NCBI GenBank assembly: GCA_905250075.1
Contig: CAJNOP010000136.1
Location: forward strand, 394,682 to 458,681
Direction of reading: 5' to 3'
From: Rotaria sp. Silwood1
Lineage: Eukaryota; Rotifera; Eurotatoria; Philodinida; Philodinidae
Length of the DNA stretch: 64,000 bases
Below are positions 23,101 to 36,758 of the stretch, one piece after another (position 1 is the first letter of the stretch; each line of letters opens with the position of its first letter). The notes under the pieces are model-generated. The model ran no database searches. It was not told where the DNA came from and worked only from the letters and a program-made list of their open reading frames with translations. Position numbers and translations under genes: made by a program.

Positions 23101-23917
23101 GTATTTGTCATCTAACAATTGAATAAATGCAATGAACATAAATATGAACAAAAGAAGAAAAAGAAAAACGAGTCATTATGTGAACTTGTCATGGAATTCG
23201 ATACAGACGACTTTTTTTTTCTTTCCATACGATACATCTCGTATTTCGTTTGCCTTTCGTGTTTTTTCTTTTTTTCGAAAATGTCAGATGAGTCTAGATC
23301 ATTCATGAGAAACATATATATATATGTTATGTGTATATATGAAGTCTATCGATTAGTAAGTTATGACATATAATTATCGATCAGAAAAAAAAAGAAGACA
23401 AAATTTTATCATAAAAGATCAAGTAGATAAGCACAATAATAGAATACAAAAATTTTTGAATTCAATTGACAAGTTGATCCGTAATATATTTTATTGAATA
23501 TTTGACATTGATGTGTATGTCTTTCTTTTGCACTTTCTTCCATGTTCGCTTACTTTCTTGTTTTTTTTTTTTTCTTTTTTTCTTTTTGATGTTAAGGTAA
23601 GGCAAACGAGTCATAGTAGTTGTAGCAGAAAAGAAGAAGAAGAAGGGAAAAAAAAGAGATTTTTGCTTTTTATTTATTCAACAAACTGTTGGCAAACGCA
23701 TACTTCTTCACTCTTGCTATCGGCTAACTTCTGTTATTGTCTAGAGCATCCTGAGGAACGTAAAAACCTCAGGTAATAAGACAAAAAACAAAGCACTGAG
23801 AGGATAGTCAAGAAATACTTCAAATTTTTTTCTACTATCTTTTATTTAGTTTACTTATTTATTGATTTTTCTAATTAATTTTCTATTCATTTTTTCTAGA
23901 TCAATTGGTTTTATAGT
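17186..23917. other. Long AT-rich gene-poor stretch
   Basis: About 6.7 kb with no gene I can support. It is very AT-rich with many A and T runs. Open frames are short and dominated by I, N, F, Y and K, as expected by chance at this composition. The right end should hold the promoter and 5' UTR of the coiled-coil gene at 23918. Composition changes here from the accessory left flank to the AT-rich core. Confidence 0.4.
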
Positions 23918-26900
23918 ATGAGTTCAATATTTCGTCGTTGGAAGAATCGACTACGTTGTTCAAGTAAACGATATATTCATCAAAGTCGTTCATCAGTATT
24001 CTCTGATAATGAAGTAAAAAAAAAATATTTCTTTTTTTTTTTTTTTTAAGTAAAATAATTTATTCAATAATTTTTTCTTTCTAGTTTAAAACAGTTAATA
24101 TAACAATGGATAAATTATTAAATGAAAATCGTATATTAAAAGAACGATTTGATAAACTTGAAGAAAGAGTAATTTGTTATAATTTTCTTTATCTAAATTC
24201 TATATCTCTTTTTATGTTTATTTTTTTTTCAGTGTCAACAATGGATTGCAGATGAACAAATTTATTTATTGAAACGTATTCAACAGTTAGAAGATGAAAA
24301 TCATCGATTGCATGAAAATTATCAAACATATCAAAAACAAAGTGAAAAATGTATAGAATCTGTTACTGATCTAATTATAAAAACACTTTTTACTCAAGAG
24401 GTAAGATATTAATAAACAACAAAAAAGGAGCAAAAAGAAAAAAAAAATTTTTTTCTTCTCTCTCTCGAGAAATCATATTTTATTAACTAAGCGAAAGATA
24501 GGGATGTTATATTAATATTTTATGATGAATATAAACAAAATCATACATTAAAAATATTATTTACCAATATATTTTCTTCACATCTTTATACGAGTTAATA
24601 AAGAAAAGTAGCTCACATATCTTTAAAAAAGAAAATTCTATATATCAAAATATAAAAGTGCAAATGGATGTTTAGACATATAATCGACAAGAAAAAAAAA
24701 GTTACGAATGAAAAGTACATTATGTAGTTCGACATGTTAGATTAAAACATCTTGTTTTTTTTTTGCATTTCTATGTCTTGTAACTGTTTATGTTGAGTTG
24801 AAATGTTTTCCAGGGTTACACTTAAAGCTCTCTTTTTTTTTTTTTTACCTTTTGCTAAAAATAATAAAATTGTATTATAATTTTGTTTTTATTTAATTAA
24901 AAACATCTAATTATTAGATAAATCTTTTATAAATTGACTATCTAATTTAAAATCTATATTATAATAGACCAAAAAAGAAAAATATTTCTTTTGAATTTTG
25001 AAATTTCAGACAATTTTAAATTTTCATAACCTTCATTTACTGTCATAGTTTGACATTGACTGATGCTTTTGTACATATGTATGTATACATAAGTGTTCTT
25101 CTCTTCTTTTGCTTGAACTGAAAAGCAAAAGACAAGTGTGTTACGTGTCTTATCACAAACTTCTTTTTTTTTGTTTAATTGACGTGTGCCTGTTACTTCA
25201 GCAGTAGTTTGAACTATATGAATAAGTGTATGTCTATCTCTCTCTCTCTCAAATATCTACAACTGCTATCATTCAGTTTTTTTTTTGTTGCTTATATAAA
25301 TATATTCTATATCTTCTTGTCTGATTGTATCATCGTTTCTTTTCAACACTATTACAACAGTGAAACATGTGCATGAAATGATAGGCATTCGTCTTCAGTT
25401 CGTTCGTTATTCTTTTACGGTTCTTTTGATTGTCTTTAACAAAGAATAAGACTGCCCGTAAGATTAAATTTGATTAATAGTATTAATGCATGAGATAAAT
25501 ATTTCTTGAGCATGAGTATATATGTATATATATATGACTGCTAAAAAAAGAAAATTTTTCTATACCTTCTTCAACAATAAGATATAGTTTGCTTTTGTTT
25601 TTTTTTGTAAATAAATAAATAAGTGTGAAAGTACAGATTAGTTTTTCTTCTTTTTTTTTTTTTATTTAATTTTTTTTCTATGTTCCATGAATACACAGAT
25701 ATAAGACGAGAGAGTAGATTAAGAAAATGACGAGACGTAAAAATTGGTTATTTCAAAATTTCTTTGGTCAATGCGTTTTGTCACGTGATAATCATTTATC
25801 AAATAAGGTAGGTTATGAAATAAAAAAAAAAAAAAGTTATTTATTAGATTAATACACAAAGATTTCTTTGATATATTTTCATTTGATAATTTCTATTTGC
25901 AGGAATTAAGAAAACAATGTACAGATCTACATCATGCTATTGATACAGTTCAAATGAGAAAAAATAATAATGTACAACAAGTTAGTAACATATTTATCTT
26001 ACGCTAACCATATGTCGATTTCTGTCTTTTTTTTTCCTTTTTTTTTATTCAGAATGAATCAATAATTCAAAGTAAACGTAGTATTTCATGTCAATTGACA
26101 TCCAATCTATCGGTATTTATACATAGAATCATTAAAAAAGAAAAACTCATATTCTTCTTTCATATTCAGAATGTTGAAAATCGACATACCACAAATGATC
26201 AATCTACATGGTTTCATCAACAATTAATGATTGTCGAAGAAAATGATCAAAAGACAACAAATCAACCATCACGTATGTATATACTATAGAAGAATTATGA
26301 TGTAATTTACTGCTCTTGTATTTCTATTATACGCATAGATACCCATAAATAATTAGATATAAAATAGAACGAGACAAAAAGAAAATGTGACTGTGTATGT
26401 TAAACGACAACAAAAGAAAAAAAGAAGTGAGAAAAGCAAGCTTCAATGATTTTCTAAAGATGTAGAATGACACTGACGGGTGGAAAAACGGACATAAAAT
26501 AATGCCGCAAAAAGAAACTGAGAAGAAAGAAAGAAAAAAGTATGCATGCTATTTGAATAGATATATATATATATAAAGAGAGAAAGAGAAAATATCCAGA
26601 CAAACTTAGACAAGGTAAGATAATATTATTTCAAATTCTATATACTTTATTTGAATAAGTCAAGAAAACAAAAAAAAATAACATCTTTCGTTAAATAAAT
26701 ACACATCAACAATTTTTTTTATATGAACTTAGAAAAATACTATTTAACCTTTTTGTATAGGTAAACGTAAAAAAGAAATCTAATAATGTATTAAATATAT
26801 ATTTGTAGTTTGTTTCGTGCTAGACATATAGTTCGAACAAAAAAAAATCAACAAAGAAACGAAAATTATTATATTTGATTTTGAATAAAATTGATTTTTT

Positions 26901-26945
26901 TTTTCAGTTCAACTAGAAAGTTATTACCTTCATACGGTCAATTAA
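23918..26945 (+). CDS. Small coiled-coil protein with two possible first exons
   Basis: Exons 23918-24013, 24085-24168, 24233-24400, 25903-25980, 26053-26112, 26170-26272 and 26908-26945 join in phase to give about 208 aa. The N-terminus is basic (MSSIFRRWKNRLRCSSKR). The middle is a leucine-rich coiled coil (LLNENRILKERFDKLEER, LLKRIQQLEDENHRLHEN). The C-terminus is polar. A second candidate first exon, 25727-25807 (MTRRKNWLFQNFFGQC), also ends in phase 0 before the exon at 25903, so an internal promoter could give a shorter form lacking most of the coiled coil. I recognise no family. Introns are short and T-rich apart from the 1.5 kb one spanning the alternative exon. Confidence 0.6.
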
Positions 26946-27974
26946 ACTTTTATTCTCATAATAAAAACTACACATTGAATTGTATTGAGTGAAATATTTA
27001 CATTAATACATTCTCTTCAGAAAGAAAAAAAAAAAGGAGAAGAAAAAGTAAAAGAAATTGAAATATAATATACATTGTACATACAAAAATTTCTGTCTCT
27101 CAGAGTATTCAATAATAAAATAAGTTATTTTATAACAAGCATTCGACAATCATCTTGTTCATAGATTTTCTATTGGCTACTATTGCTCTCTTTTAAAAGT
27201 CATCAGAATCAACCTTCTTTAGCTTGTTGAAATAATAATAATAATAATAGTAATAATATTGAATGAAATTTGATATATGCAAAGAGAGAAGAAAAGAGTT
27301 GATGCCATATAAATGTATCCATCTTTGTGATTGTTGCATATAGTATGTATGCTATGACATGGCATAACGACAATATATATGTCTTAGAATTGGGCGGTAC
27401 TTATTCGTATGTCATATATATATATATATATATATATTCGTAAGACCAAATAAGTCATTCATGCTTATGCATCAATAACATATTGATAAAGTACAGAAAC
27501 AAAAGTCGAACGTGGACATATATTTATGCATATACATATATAGATACTCGCTTACAAACAGACCTAAGCTTTTATTCATTCTAATTAATAACCCCGACTA
27601 CTCGTGTTGTGTTCTCTTCATATTATCGTCATAACGGTTAGAAAAAAGCAAAGCTTTTTTCTCTTTGTCATTTTCGTTACTTTTTTTCCTCTCTCTCTCC
27701 CTCATCGCCCCTGATAGACATTCACATACGTCGTTTGTCTTTTGTGTTCACTGGCTCTTCTCTCTTATCCTATTATCATCTATTTGTCGCTCAATAACAA
27801 AAAACAAAACATATATTCGGGACGTTGTCCGAAATGGGATAAATCAAGATTAAGAGCGAACGCGCGTATTACCTTTCCAATCATTCGTTCACAATCGAAT
27901 TTCTTTTTTCTCATACATACATACAAAATTTATTCTTATTTGGTCTAATCATTCAAGAAAAAAAAAACAACAAC
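26946..27974. other. Intergenic, promoter region of the next gene
   Basis: AT-rich with a TA repeat (about 27415-27436) and A/T runs. The last 200 bp are presumably 5' UTR and promoter of the gene at 27975. No other gene seen. Confidence 0.35.
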
Positions 27975-29434
27975 ATGGTTTTATTAGATAATAGTTTAAA
28001 TGAACCTGATTCAATACAATATTATTATGGTGAATGTGATAGTTTATTAGCTGATTGTTGTAGTAAAACACATTTATCATCACCTTTCAAATTTCGTACA
28101 ATGAATAGACAACGAAGACAAATGGCCTTCGAAGCACTTCGACAAATGAAATTACAACAACAAACAGAAATTTTTTCTACTAGATCAAAAAGACGTAGAA
28201 ATAAAAAACGTTTCTATAGAGCACTTTGTTGTACTGGTAAGAAAGATAAATTATTAGTTAAGATTCAAACAAATAGATCAATCTTTTATTTTTATTTTTA
28301 TTTTTTTTACAAATAAATAAATAAATATTATAATAATATTTTTTGTTTTTATTTTCATTCATAGACTTACACATTAGTGAAAGTCAATCAAGTGTTTATT
28401 CATCTGCAATGGCAACTGTTAAATCTAAATGTCATATACCATCAACAGGTCTTACTAATGAATTTTATTTTGCATCACATAAACCTGATGGTGATAATGA
28501 AAAAACACCACCAGTATTAATGCGTAATAAACATCGTTCATCAAATCTACAAATGATACCTATGGATAATCCATCATCAACATTAAATAATCGTCGTCCA
28601 ATATCATCACCTGTACGTTCTACAACATATGTTCTTCAACAACATCATAGAAATAATAATAATAATAATAATAATAAGAAAATTTCATCGCCTGTACATC
28701 TAACACCAACAACATTAAATAAAAATCGACAAACACAACAACAACGTATCAATTCTAATCATGAAAGATTACCAATACAGACACCATCAACAGTTGATTC
28801 ACCGACAACAAATCAACAACTTAATTCTCGTACACATACTGTATCAACACCACGTCGTATGTCACCTATCGTTAAAAATACACAGACAAAGACAACAACA
28901 TATACATCAAGGTCTCCTCGCGTAAGTGCAAGAGAGAAAGAGAGAGAGAGAACAGTAGCAGCAGCAGCAAAAAAAAACAACAAACTGTCTCATGAATATT
29001 AATAATATTATCAATTCTTTTTCTTTTTCATAATTTAGATTGCAAATACACCACCTATTCGTCCTTCTCGTCCACCGGCACCACCACCAGCATTATCAAC
29101 AACACCAGTTCAACAACGTTCACCACGTGTTCAACTTCGTCCTTCAAATTTAACATCAACATCTCAACGAACAATATCATCATCACCAACAACAAATAAA
29201 TCAATTCGTCCTCATTATACATTATCAAAATCACCTGAAAAATTACGTTCTGCTAATGGTACAGTAACACGTTCACGACCACCACAAACAGTTGTTAATA
29301 AATCTAAATTAAATAATACAAATCCTTCGACTAATAATATCAAAACACAAACATCTGTTGTTATTCCATCTGTATCATCATCAGTAGCAACTCCTCGTGT
29401 TTCTGATCTTGATGCATTAATGGCAGAAAAACAT

Positions 29435-29465
<31 letters not shown>

Positions 29466-31820
29466 CATCACATAATATTGAATTAAAATCAACAATTATT
29501 TTTCCACCACCAATTGTGAATAATATTCGACGTTCATTATTTTCAACAGATTCTGTTAAAGTAGTTCGAACTGTTCGTAGTCAAGAATTAAAACTTTTTT
29601 CTTGTCATTTAAATACTGAAACATCATCATCATCATCATCATCATCACCATCACCACAACCACTACCAGCAGCATCTAATGAAATATCATATGAATCAAA
29701 TATTGATGAAACACCTTCAACTTTAACTCCAATATCATTAGGACAAATAACAGATAAGAAATCTTTTGATAATCAAATCATTATAAAAAATGATGATTCA
29801 TCATCTACTACTTCTGCTATTACACGTGATCTTTCAGAAGATAGTCTTAATGAACATTATCATATTAGAAAGTTACTTAATGGCAGTAAGTTTCTTCTTG
29901 TTTCTATTTTTTTTGTTTTTATTAAAATTTTCTTATCATATATCAATGTAGACTTCAAAATAAAATCTATCGGATCCGAACGTAGTTGAGTTGTAGTTTA
30001 AGTCGCCTCAAAGATATGAGATACTTTTTTATGATATTTTTATATTTAGTGATTGATATATCATATACATCTCTGAGACGACTAGAGTCCATCGGGTTAT
30101 ATTCTCTATGAAATGAACCATATAGGAGTTTATTTGTATGCTTAACTGTAGTATAGACTTATGTGACAAAAAAAAATAACCATTTATATTTTATCTAACA
30201 AAATATTAACCTTCTTCATATAGACTAATGTCTGTCATATGTATAACTATTAAGTATTTTTTAAGCAGAGAATGTCATTGACGAGAAGAACATTATCGTT
30301 TGTCTCATTTCTCCTATTAATCATTGAAAAACTGACATTATATTATTTCATTTCCATCAAACAATAACAAATAAAAAAGAAAGAGCTACATATAAATAAA
30401 TATATATATTATTCTTTAGATACATTAACTCAAGTAATTAACAACGATAATACACAAAATAGTTCATCAAATGAAGATATTCCTATATCATCATCTATCA
30501 CATCATGGTCACGTATACGTTCATCATGTGAAAGTAATTTATCTCATATAGTACCATTAAAAAGTGAAATATCAACAAGTCCAGCTTTATATAATGGTCC
30601 TATACGACAAGAAAATATTCAAATGGCTAGTGATGGACGATATTTTCTTTTGATTGATGATAATTTAAGTAGTGAAGATAGTGAATTAAATAAAACAACA
30701 TCATCATCATTATCTCGTTCGATTTCACCATTAATAAAAATGTCAACAACATTAAAAAAAGATAAAAATCTTGTACATCGTTTAGTATTTCCACCACGTC
30801 TTGGTCGAATATTATTTTATCGTCGAATATTATCAGATTCTGATATATATCAAAAACTTTGTTCTAAAGATAATGAAATAAATCATAATGTATATCATTT
30901 AGATACAATACGTGATTATTCAATGGAATTTTATATGTTAACAACATATGGTTCAGATTCACAATTACGTGCATGGCTTGATAGTAATTATGATGACATT
31001 GTCAATAGTACATGTTATTTTGATGATAATCGATTTCACTCAATTGATGATGATGATGATGATGATGATGATGAGTTAGATGAAAATCAAATAAAAATGA
31101 ATAGTAGTAGTGATAGTATTATGCGTGAAGATGATTTAAATTGTTTACAAGTTGATGAAGAACTTGATTGGTATTCCGAATTAGAATCATTTAATATATC
31201 ACCAAATAATCCACAAGTATGATAAGAAGATAGAATTTTTTTTTTTTTTTTGTTTTTACTTTTTTGTTTATAATTATTTATTAGTGGAAACATGAAAATG
31301 TATCAAGTTGTTCAAGTGAAGATCATGTTGGAGAGTTATTACGTGCTGAACAGGTTAGAGTTATAAAACTTTCTTTTTAGAATAACAACGAGCTAATTTC
31401 TCTTTCCTTTTTTAGTTTTCGGTATCGAGTTTAACAACAACGACATCAGCTGATTTATCAAGTTCAACTGGTTTAATATCAGCTTCATGGCCATTAACAA
31501 ATGGTATTCATTATCAAGTTCATTCAAATCGTTCATCTCAATCTCTTAATTCTCCTCCATTATCAAATTTTGATAATCAAAGTCATAAAATTTTAAAAGA
31601 AATTTTAACATATCCATGGGTAAATGAAATATCAAATACAAATATGAATCATCAAGAAATAGGAAATGAACATATGGAAAATCATATATCATCATCAATT
31701 ATTCCTGATGAATTTCAATCGGATTTCTATTATTTATGTCCACTTAAAAATACCACAAGTTTTCTTAAAACCGATGAAAAATCTAATGGTGTTCATAGAC
31801 AATTATCCCATGATGTATAA
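27975..31820 (+). CDS. Large low-complexity protein, unknown function
   Basis: Six exons (27975-28236, 28365-28921, 29039-29885, 30420-31216, 31285-31353, 31416-31820) join in phase to about 978 aa. Most of it is disordered: Asn runs, Ser runs, many SPR/TPR and SSPV motifs, a proline-rich part (PSRPPAPPPAL) and an Asp run (about DDDDDDDDDE). Near the N-terminus there is a basic patch (RSKRRRNKKRFYRALCC). One island looks folded: LVHRLVFPPRLGRILFYRR followed by LDTIRDYSMEFYMLTTYGSD and LRAWLD. I do not recognise the family. The Arg/Ser/Pro composition suggests a cytoskeletal or scaffold protein, but that is only inference. The third intron contains a weak inverted repeat (about 29967-30100). 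Confidence 0.75.
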
Positions 31821-32065
31821 TGTGTTCTATTTGTGTTTTCTTTTTCTTTTTTTTCTTTTTTCGTTTATGCTCTCTTTCATCTCCTTTTATTTGCTTGAAG
31901 TTTTGTTTTTTTTTCAAATTGCTGCTCAAGGCCAGATACTGTTATTTATATTTTTGTTGTTGTTGTTGTTTTTTTTTTTTCTTTTTGTTATCACATTAGA
32001 TATATAATGAGAAAGAAAAAAAAAGAGAAAAGCAAAATGATTATGTATTGTTGCCAAGTAATTGA

Positions 32066-33487
32066 TCAAGTAAATCTAAAATTAAAAAAAAAAAAAAAAA
32101 CGGAAAAATCAATAAGAAAAATGAATAAATTATTACAATTAATATTTATTTTTGTTTGTTCCTCATTTAAACCTAATTGAATAAGATCATCTAATTCTTC
32201 ATCAATTAATGGTTCACCAAGTGTTGTCATTATTGTTCGAAATTTATCAATATCAATATAACCTTCTTGTGTTGAATCAAATTTTTCTAAAGCTTGACGA
32301 AGACCATTAGGATCATTATTAATTACTGTCCATGATTCATCGGCTATTTGTAAAATATCTTCAAATGTTAATTCAAATTTTCCTTAAAAGAAAAAGAAAA
32401 AAGGCATAAAAACCAGTGAAATGGAAAAAAAGTTGAGTATCTTGAAATGCTTTCAAAAATAATATTACTAAGTGCAGGAAAGAAAGTCAATGAATATTAT
32501 TTAGTATAGATACATTATGCCATTTCATAAGAGATCAATAGTTGGTATAAGTTTATAGTATATTTTCAGAGCAATTAAAAGAATTTATTGAAAAAAAAAT
32601 ATCAGATCAATGAAAATTATAACAACCTTTATAATTGGTACGTGAGCTATGAAATTTATGAACCTGCTATAAACATATTAATAGAATCCTTTAGGAAACT
32701 TCTGAGCACATCATTCGTTTTCTTGACGAATGGTGACATAGACTGTTAATTCATTCGATTCATACTTTTCTATTTTGGTCCTATTGATTGACGTCTACAA
32801 TAAGATCCTTTTGCAATCTGACGTATTTAGATTATTTCGAAGTTATAATAGAAATTTTCGATTTATAGAATGCTTAGAAAGTTTCTATCAAGTTCCAATA
32901 GAATCTAAGTGTTGTTATTACTGATGTACCTTTTTTTCTTTGTTAGGCAAATGTACCGAATGATCATTGACCTACTCCTACTGTTCCTATGGAAACGTAT
33001 CCAATAATCTTTAGCTTCCCTTCGGTTAATTACTAAGGTTTCAGGCGTAAATATGTGAGCTGCACAAAAAAATTTTTATCTAATAGAATCTTTCGAAAAT
33101 GCAAACTTTCTATTAAATAAGAACATTTTTCTTACCATCTGCTTCAAGTTCATTTATTCTTTGTTCAGAATCTTTTAATGAAGGATTCCTACCAAGTGCT
33201 TGTAAAACTTGAGTCAAACGATTAATATTAATAAAATCATCATTAGGATCATCTTTAAATCTTGAAAAGACTTCATGTAATTCGACTAAAAAAAAAACCA
33301 TCGACAATTATCTTTGTACATATTCAAAAAAAAAAAAAAAGAAAAAGCATATTTCTTTTCTTTTTTTTACCCATTCCTTGATCAACATCTTCATTATCTG
33401 TATTACGATCTATTTGAGAATTTTCTTCGTCTTCCTAAATAAATATTTTTTACATATCTATTTTATTTTTCATATTTAACTTACCAT
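32066..33487 (-). CDS. EFCAB2: EF-hand protein, DRC8/EFCAB2-like
   Basis: Minus-strand exons: the ATG alone at 33487-33485, then 33434-33371, 33285-33136 and 32382-32066, about 177 aa in phase. An acidic N-terminus precedes calmodulin-type helices: LTQVLQALGRNPSLKDSE, ELTFEDILQIADESW, LRQALEKFDSTQEGYIDIDK and TTLGEPLIDEELDDLI. The order and the GEP motif match EFCAB2, subunit DRC8 of the axonemal nexin-dynein regulatory complex. The Ca-binding loops are degenerate (DSTQEGYIDIDK lacks the final Glu), as is usual in this family, so calcium binding is doubtful. Expected role is in ciliary beating, relevant to an animal with ciliated corona and gut. The very end crosses a run of 17 T; the last residues are therefore uncertain, and a short final intron is possible. 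Confidence 0.68.
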
Positions 33488-33713
33488 ATATTTCAATATT
33501 AATAAAAACTTAACTTTTTACACACTATAGTTGTTGCTAACAACTACAAAGTAATTTAGAATTTCTTCTTTTTTTTGTTGTATTTCTCACCTCACAACTG
33601 TGAGACACTATTAGTTTTCATTTTTATTTCTTTTTTCTTTTCCTTCTCAACCATAGAAAAAAAAACAAAAAAAAAGTATAATACACATAAAGAAAAGTAA
33701 CATTCTTTTTTTT

Positions 33714-34806
33714 TTAAAGTTCAAGTTTTTCATTAAATGTTCTCATTGGTATAGGTGTATTACAATTTCCATGATATAAACTAATATTTTGTTCATTATT
33801 ACAATTAAAATAATTTTCCCAAACATCATCATAACCTTTACCTTTCCACCATGTACATAATTGTCTATTCCAATAACATGGTAAAATAAAAAATAATTCA
33901 TTATGTTCAAAACTTAATAATGTATAAAAATCTTGATCACCTAAATGTGGATGATTAAAATGATATTTATAAATAAGTTGTTCAATAAGATATGAATTTT
34001 CTAAATAATTATTAAATAATATTGATTGACGAATTTTATTTAAATTAAGTAATAAAACACCACTATTAAAACCTGTTATACCATATGGTGGAGGATTACC
34101 AATATTAGTATGAGGATTTTCTTGACGATATAACCAAAGAAGATGTCTATAAACAGGTTGATTTTCACGTGCAATTCCTATATCAATTTGAAAATAATTT
34201 GATATATGAAATTTACAGTTTTTTTTTTGTTTTTATTACCTAATATTTGACTTTGATTAAATTGATCAAATAATTTATATAATTCTTTTATATCATTATC
34301 AAATCGAAGATCAATATCAAGCATAATAATATGTGAAATATTTTCTGGTAAAATTCGATGTAAAAATGGTGATAGAAAAAATAATGGATCTTTATAATAT
34401 GTATGATCAGATGAAAAATGTTTAATTAATGATGAGATTAATTTTTCATATTTTAATGTTAAATTATCGATATTAAGTTTATTTATCTTAATAGGACAAA
34501 AAAAAAATAAAACACAATCGAATTTTTTGTTTTTAAGAAAAATTTAATTACTTGATGATTATAATGAAATGTTTGAAGAGTTTGATCAACAAAATGATGA
34601 CTATCTGAATCACCAATAACATGTAAACGAAGATTATCTATAGATGTATGTTGAAATAATGAAGTAATCATTGTTAGAAAATTTAATTGTAAATGTTCAT
34701 TTATTGCAAGATTTTTTACAGTAAAAATAATATTAATTATTGGTGATGAAAATGATGATTGTATATAGATGAAAAATAAGAAAAATAATATCTTTTTAAA
34801 AGTCAT
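33714..34806 (-). CDS. XXYLT1: Xyloside xylosyltransferase 1-like (GT8)
   Basis: Exons 34806-34552, 34486-34240 and 34177-33714 join in phase, about 321 aa. An N-terminal hydrophobic segment (KKILFFLFFIYIQSS) is the signal anchor for ER/Golgi residence. The GT8 DxD-type motif is seen in HIIMLDIDLRF; other conserved blocks are GIARENQPVYRHLLW, GITGFNSGVLLLNL, HLGDQDFYT, CYWNRQLCTWW and YHGNCNTPIP. These match XXYLT1, which adds the outer xylose to O-glucose-linked xylose on EGF repeats of Notch-type proteins. I take the ATG at 34806 so that the hydrophobic segment is N-terminal; an ATG at 34827 is also in frame. Confidence 0.9.
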
Positions 34807-35175
34807 GAATAAATCTGAAATAAACACTTAAAAATTTATTAATTACTTCTATGAAAATATTCTTTTTTTTTATAGAGCGAGATTAAGATTTTTGTTCGTA
34901 GTAAATCATAAATAAGATGAAAAAGAATACTTTTCTTTTACTTGGCTAATGATTGTCATGATTTACATATAAGTTTGTAAATATTGATTGCTATTCTTTG
35001 TCTATGAACAAGTTAATGATGAAAATATAACCGATTTTACATTGATTGAGAAATAATGAGAGTATATGTTGTTTATTCATAGATGTATTAAAAAGAAATA
35101 AAATACTTTTGTTCATGATTGGACAATATCTTAACAAACGATAAAGTTTTGTTGAATTAATCACTATAATTTATT

Positions 35176-35655
35176 CTAAGGACAGTTTACTCTTACAATC
35201 GATAGATAGTAAAGAATGATCGAAATTTTTGTCGTTTTTTGACTAAATCGTAAAATCTTAGTAGTGATTAAAAATGCATTGATTTTATTTATCAAGTGAT
35301 GATCTAAATTCACTACATACCTCATGTTTAAAAAAAAAAGATGACGTGAATTTTGCAATAAAATGCTGAATTGTTTTTGCTCAATCGGAAATATTCGGAA
35401 AACACTGTCATATGTTAGATGTACAATCGAATTTAAAGGATATTTCATGATCTCAGTGGAAGAACAGTTCGTTGGAAATATTTTCCGTGACATGAAGAGC
35501 GTCTCAAATGTATGGACATAAATAAAATTCATTGATTTGTTTTTATTTTCATTTTTGAATTCAAGGATCCGCAACAATCTAAAGCGCTCAGCAAATAATG
35601 CATTTTGAGCTTCACTGTATGTTTCTATGATATTTAACATAAGAGTAAATAGCAT
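35176..35655 (-). CDS. Uncertain 159-aa open frame
   Basis: A single ATG-started open frame, long for chance in such AT-rich DNA but with composition (I, L, N, F, K) close to background. There is an N-terminal segment AQNALFAERFRLLRILEF. No motif, signal or domain is recognised. It may be spurious. Confidence 0.22.
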   Translation of the reverse strand: MLFTLMLNIIETYSEAQNALFAERFRLLRILEFKNENKNKSMNFIYVHTFETLFMSRKIFPTNCSSTEIMKYPLNSIVHLTYDSVFRIFPIEQKQFSILLQNSRHLFFLNMRYVVNLDHHLINKINAFLITTKILRFSQKTTKISIILYYLSIVRVNCP

Positions 35656-36008
35656 TGAATTTTAAATTAAGCTATCTTTTCAATCATAGACTAAATACTA
35701 TGAAAGTGTTTAATTGAAGAAATAGTACATATGATTTTTCAATTCCTTACGTTACACATTCATTAGCAATTTTTTTTAAACTATGATGTAATGAATAAAG
35801 ATTCTCTTATTTATTATCAAATTTTTCTTTGTATTTATATATAAATACTTGTGTTTGTGTGTTTTCTCATTCCTTATTATATCGAAAGAAAAATTACTAT
35901 CTTCAATAGCAAACAATTCAAATGCCATTCATTAGAATCTATTCAACTTCTATTGTAATCATAATATCAAATATGAATGCATTTTATATTAATATACACA
36001 TAAAAAAA

Positions 36009-36584
36009 TTATACAGTAAAAGAAAGAATAACATAATCAACAGGTTCATCACTCGGATCAGTAATATCAATTTCAAATTGACATTTTTTTATATAAAAAT
36101 CAATTGCTTTCTTATTAATTTTATGAACAGTTAATACAATTTTTAACATTTGTGTTCTTTGACAAAATATTTTCATTTGTTCTACTATCCATAGACCAAG
36201 ACCTTGTCCTTGATAATTTTTATTTACTTGTAATTCATATAAATATAAAACACGATTACCATAATCAATATCAAAACGAAAATGTGCAAATGCTAATAAA
36301 TGATTTGAAAATAAAATAAGTAAATATCGTGATTGATTAGAAAATAATTCTTTTTGTTTTTCATCAATATTATAACCATCATTTGATTGTTCATAAAATG
36401 TTTTCATATTCATTTCAAATAATTCTATAATTTGTTTTTGATATTCATTTGATAATTCTGTAGCATAATATATTTTAATTTGATAATTATTTTGTATAGA
36501 TTTATTTGAATGAAGAATAAAATTATAAAGATCAGATGAAGAAAGATTTTTTGCATGTTCAACTAATTTACGATTTTTTTTCAT
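36009..36584 (-). CDS. NAA40: N-alpha-acetyltransferase 40-like (NatD)
   Basis: Single exon, 191 aa from the ATG at 36584, preceded by an A-rich 5' leader. It is a GNAT-fold enzyme: the acetyl-CoA loop reads QGQGLGLW, preceded by strand VLYLYELQVNKNYQ. Specific NAA40 blocks are NMKTFYEQSNDGY, AFAHFRFDID and LTVHKINKKAIDFYIKKCQFEID. NAA40 acetylates the N-terminal Ser of histones H4 and H2A, probably in nucleus and cytoplasm. The N-terminus is short and basic (MKKNRK) and I see no clear myristoylation-type start. It is part of the minus-strand core gene cluster. Confidence 0.88.
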   Translation of the reverse strand: MKKNRKLVEHAKNLSSSDLYNFILHSNKSIQNNYQIKIYYATELSNEYQKQIIELFEMNMKTFYEQSNDGYNIDEKQKELFSNQSRYLLILFSNHLLAFAHFRFDIDYGNRVLYLYELQVNKNYQGQGLGLWIVEQMKIFCQRTQMLKIVLTVHKINKKAIDFYIKKCQFEIDITDPSDEPVDYVILSFTV

Positions 36585-36758
36585 TTTTTTTTTTTTAATA
36601 ATTTTCTTCAATTAAAAAAAAAACAAACAAACAAACAAGATGAATATTAGGAAAAAACAAAATTCTTCTATTCTTTGTTTTATTTTCTTCTTATCTTTAT
36701 TTTATTTTTCAAAACAAACAAAACACATTCATTTTAATGTTTCACTACGAACAGTTAG

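Noticed and set aside
26095-26289. 64-codon open frame
   Set aside because: It reads through an intron of the coiled-coil gene; the flanking exons are already accounted for in phase.
29967-30100. Possible MITE in an intron of the 978-aa gene
   Set aside because: There is inverted similarity around GTCGCCTCA/TGAGACGAC, but the ends and target duplication are not clear enough to call an element.
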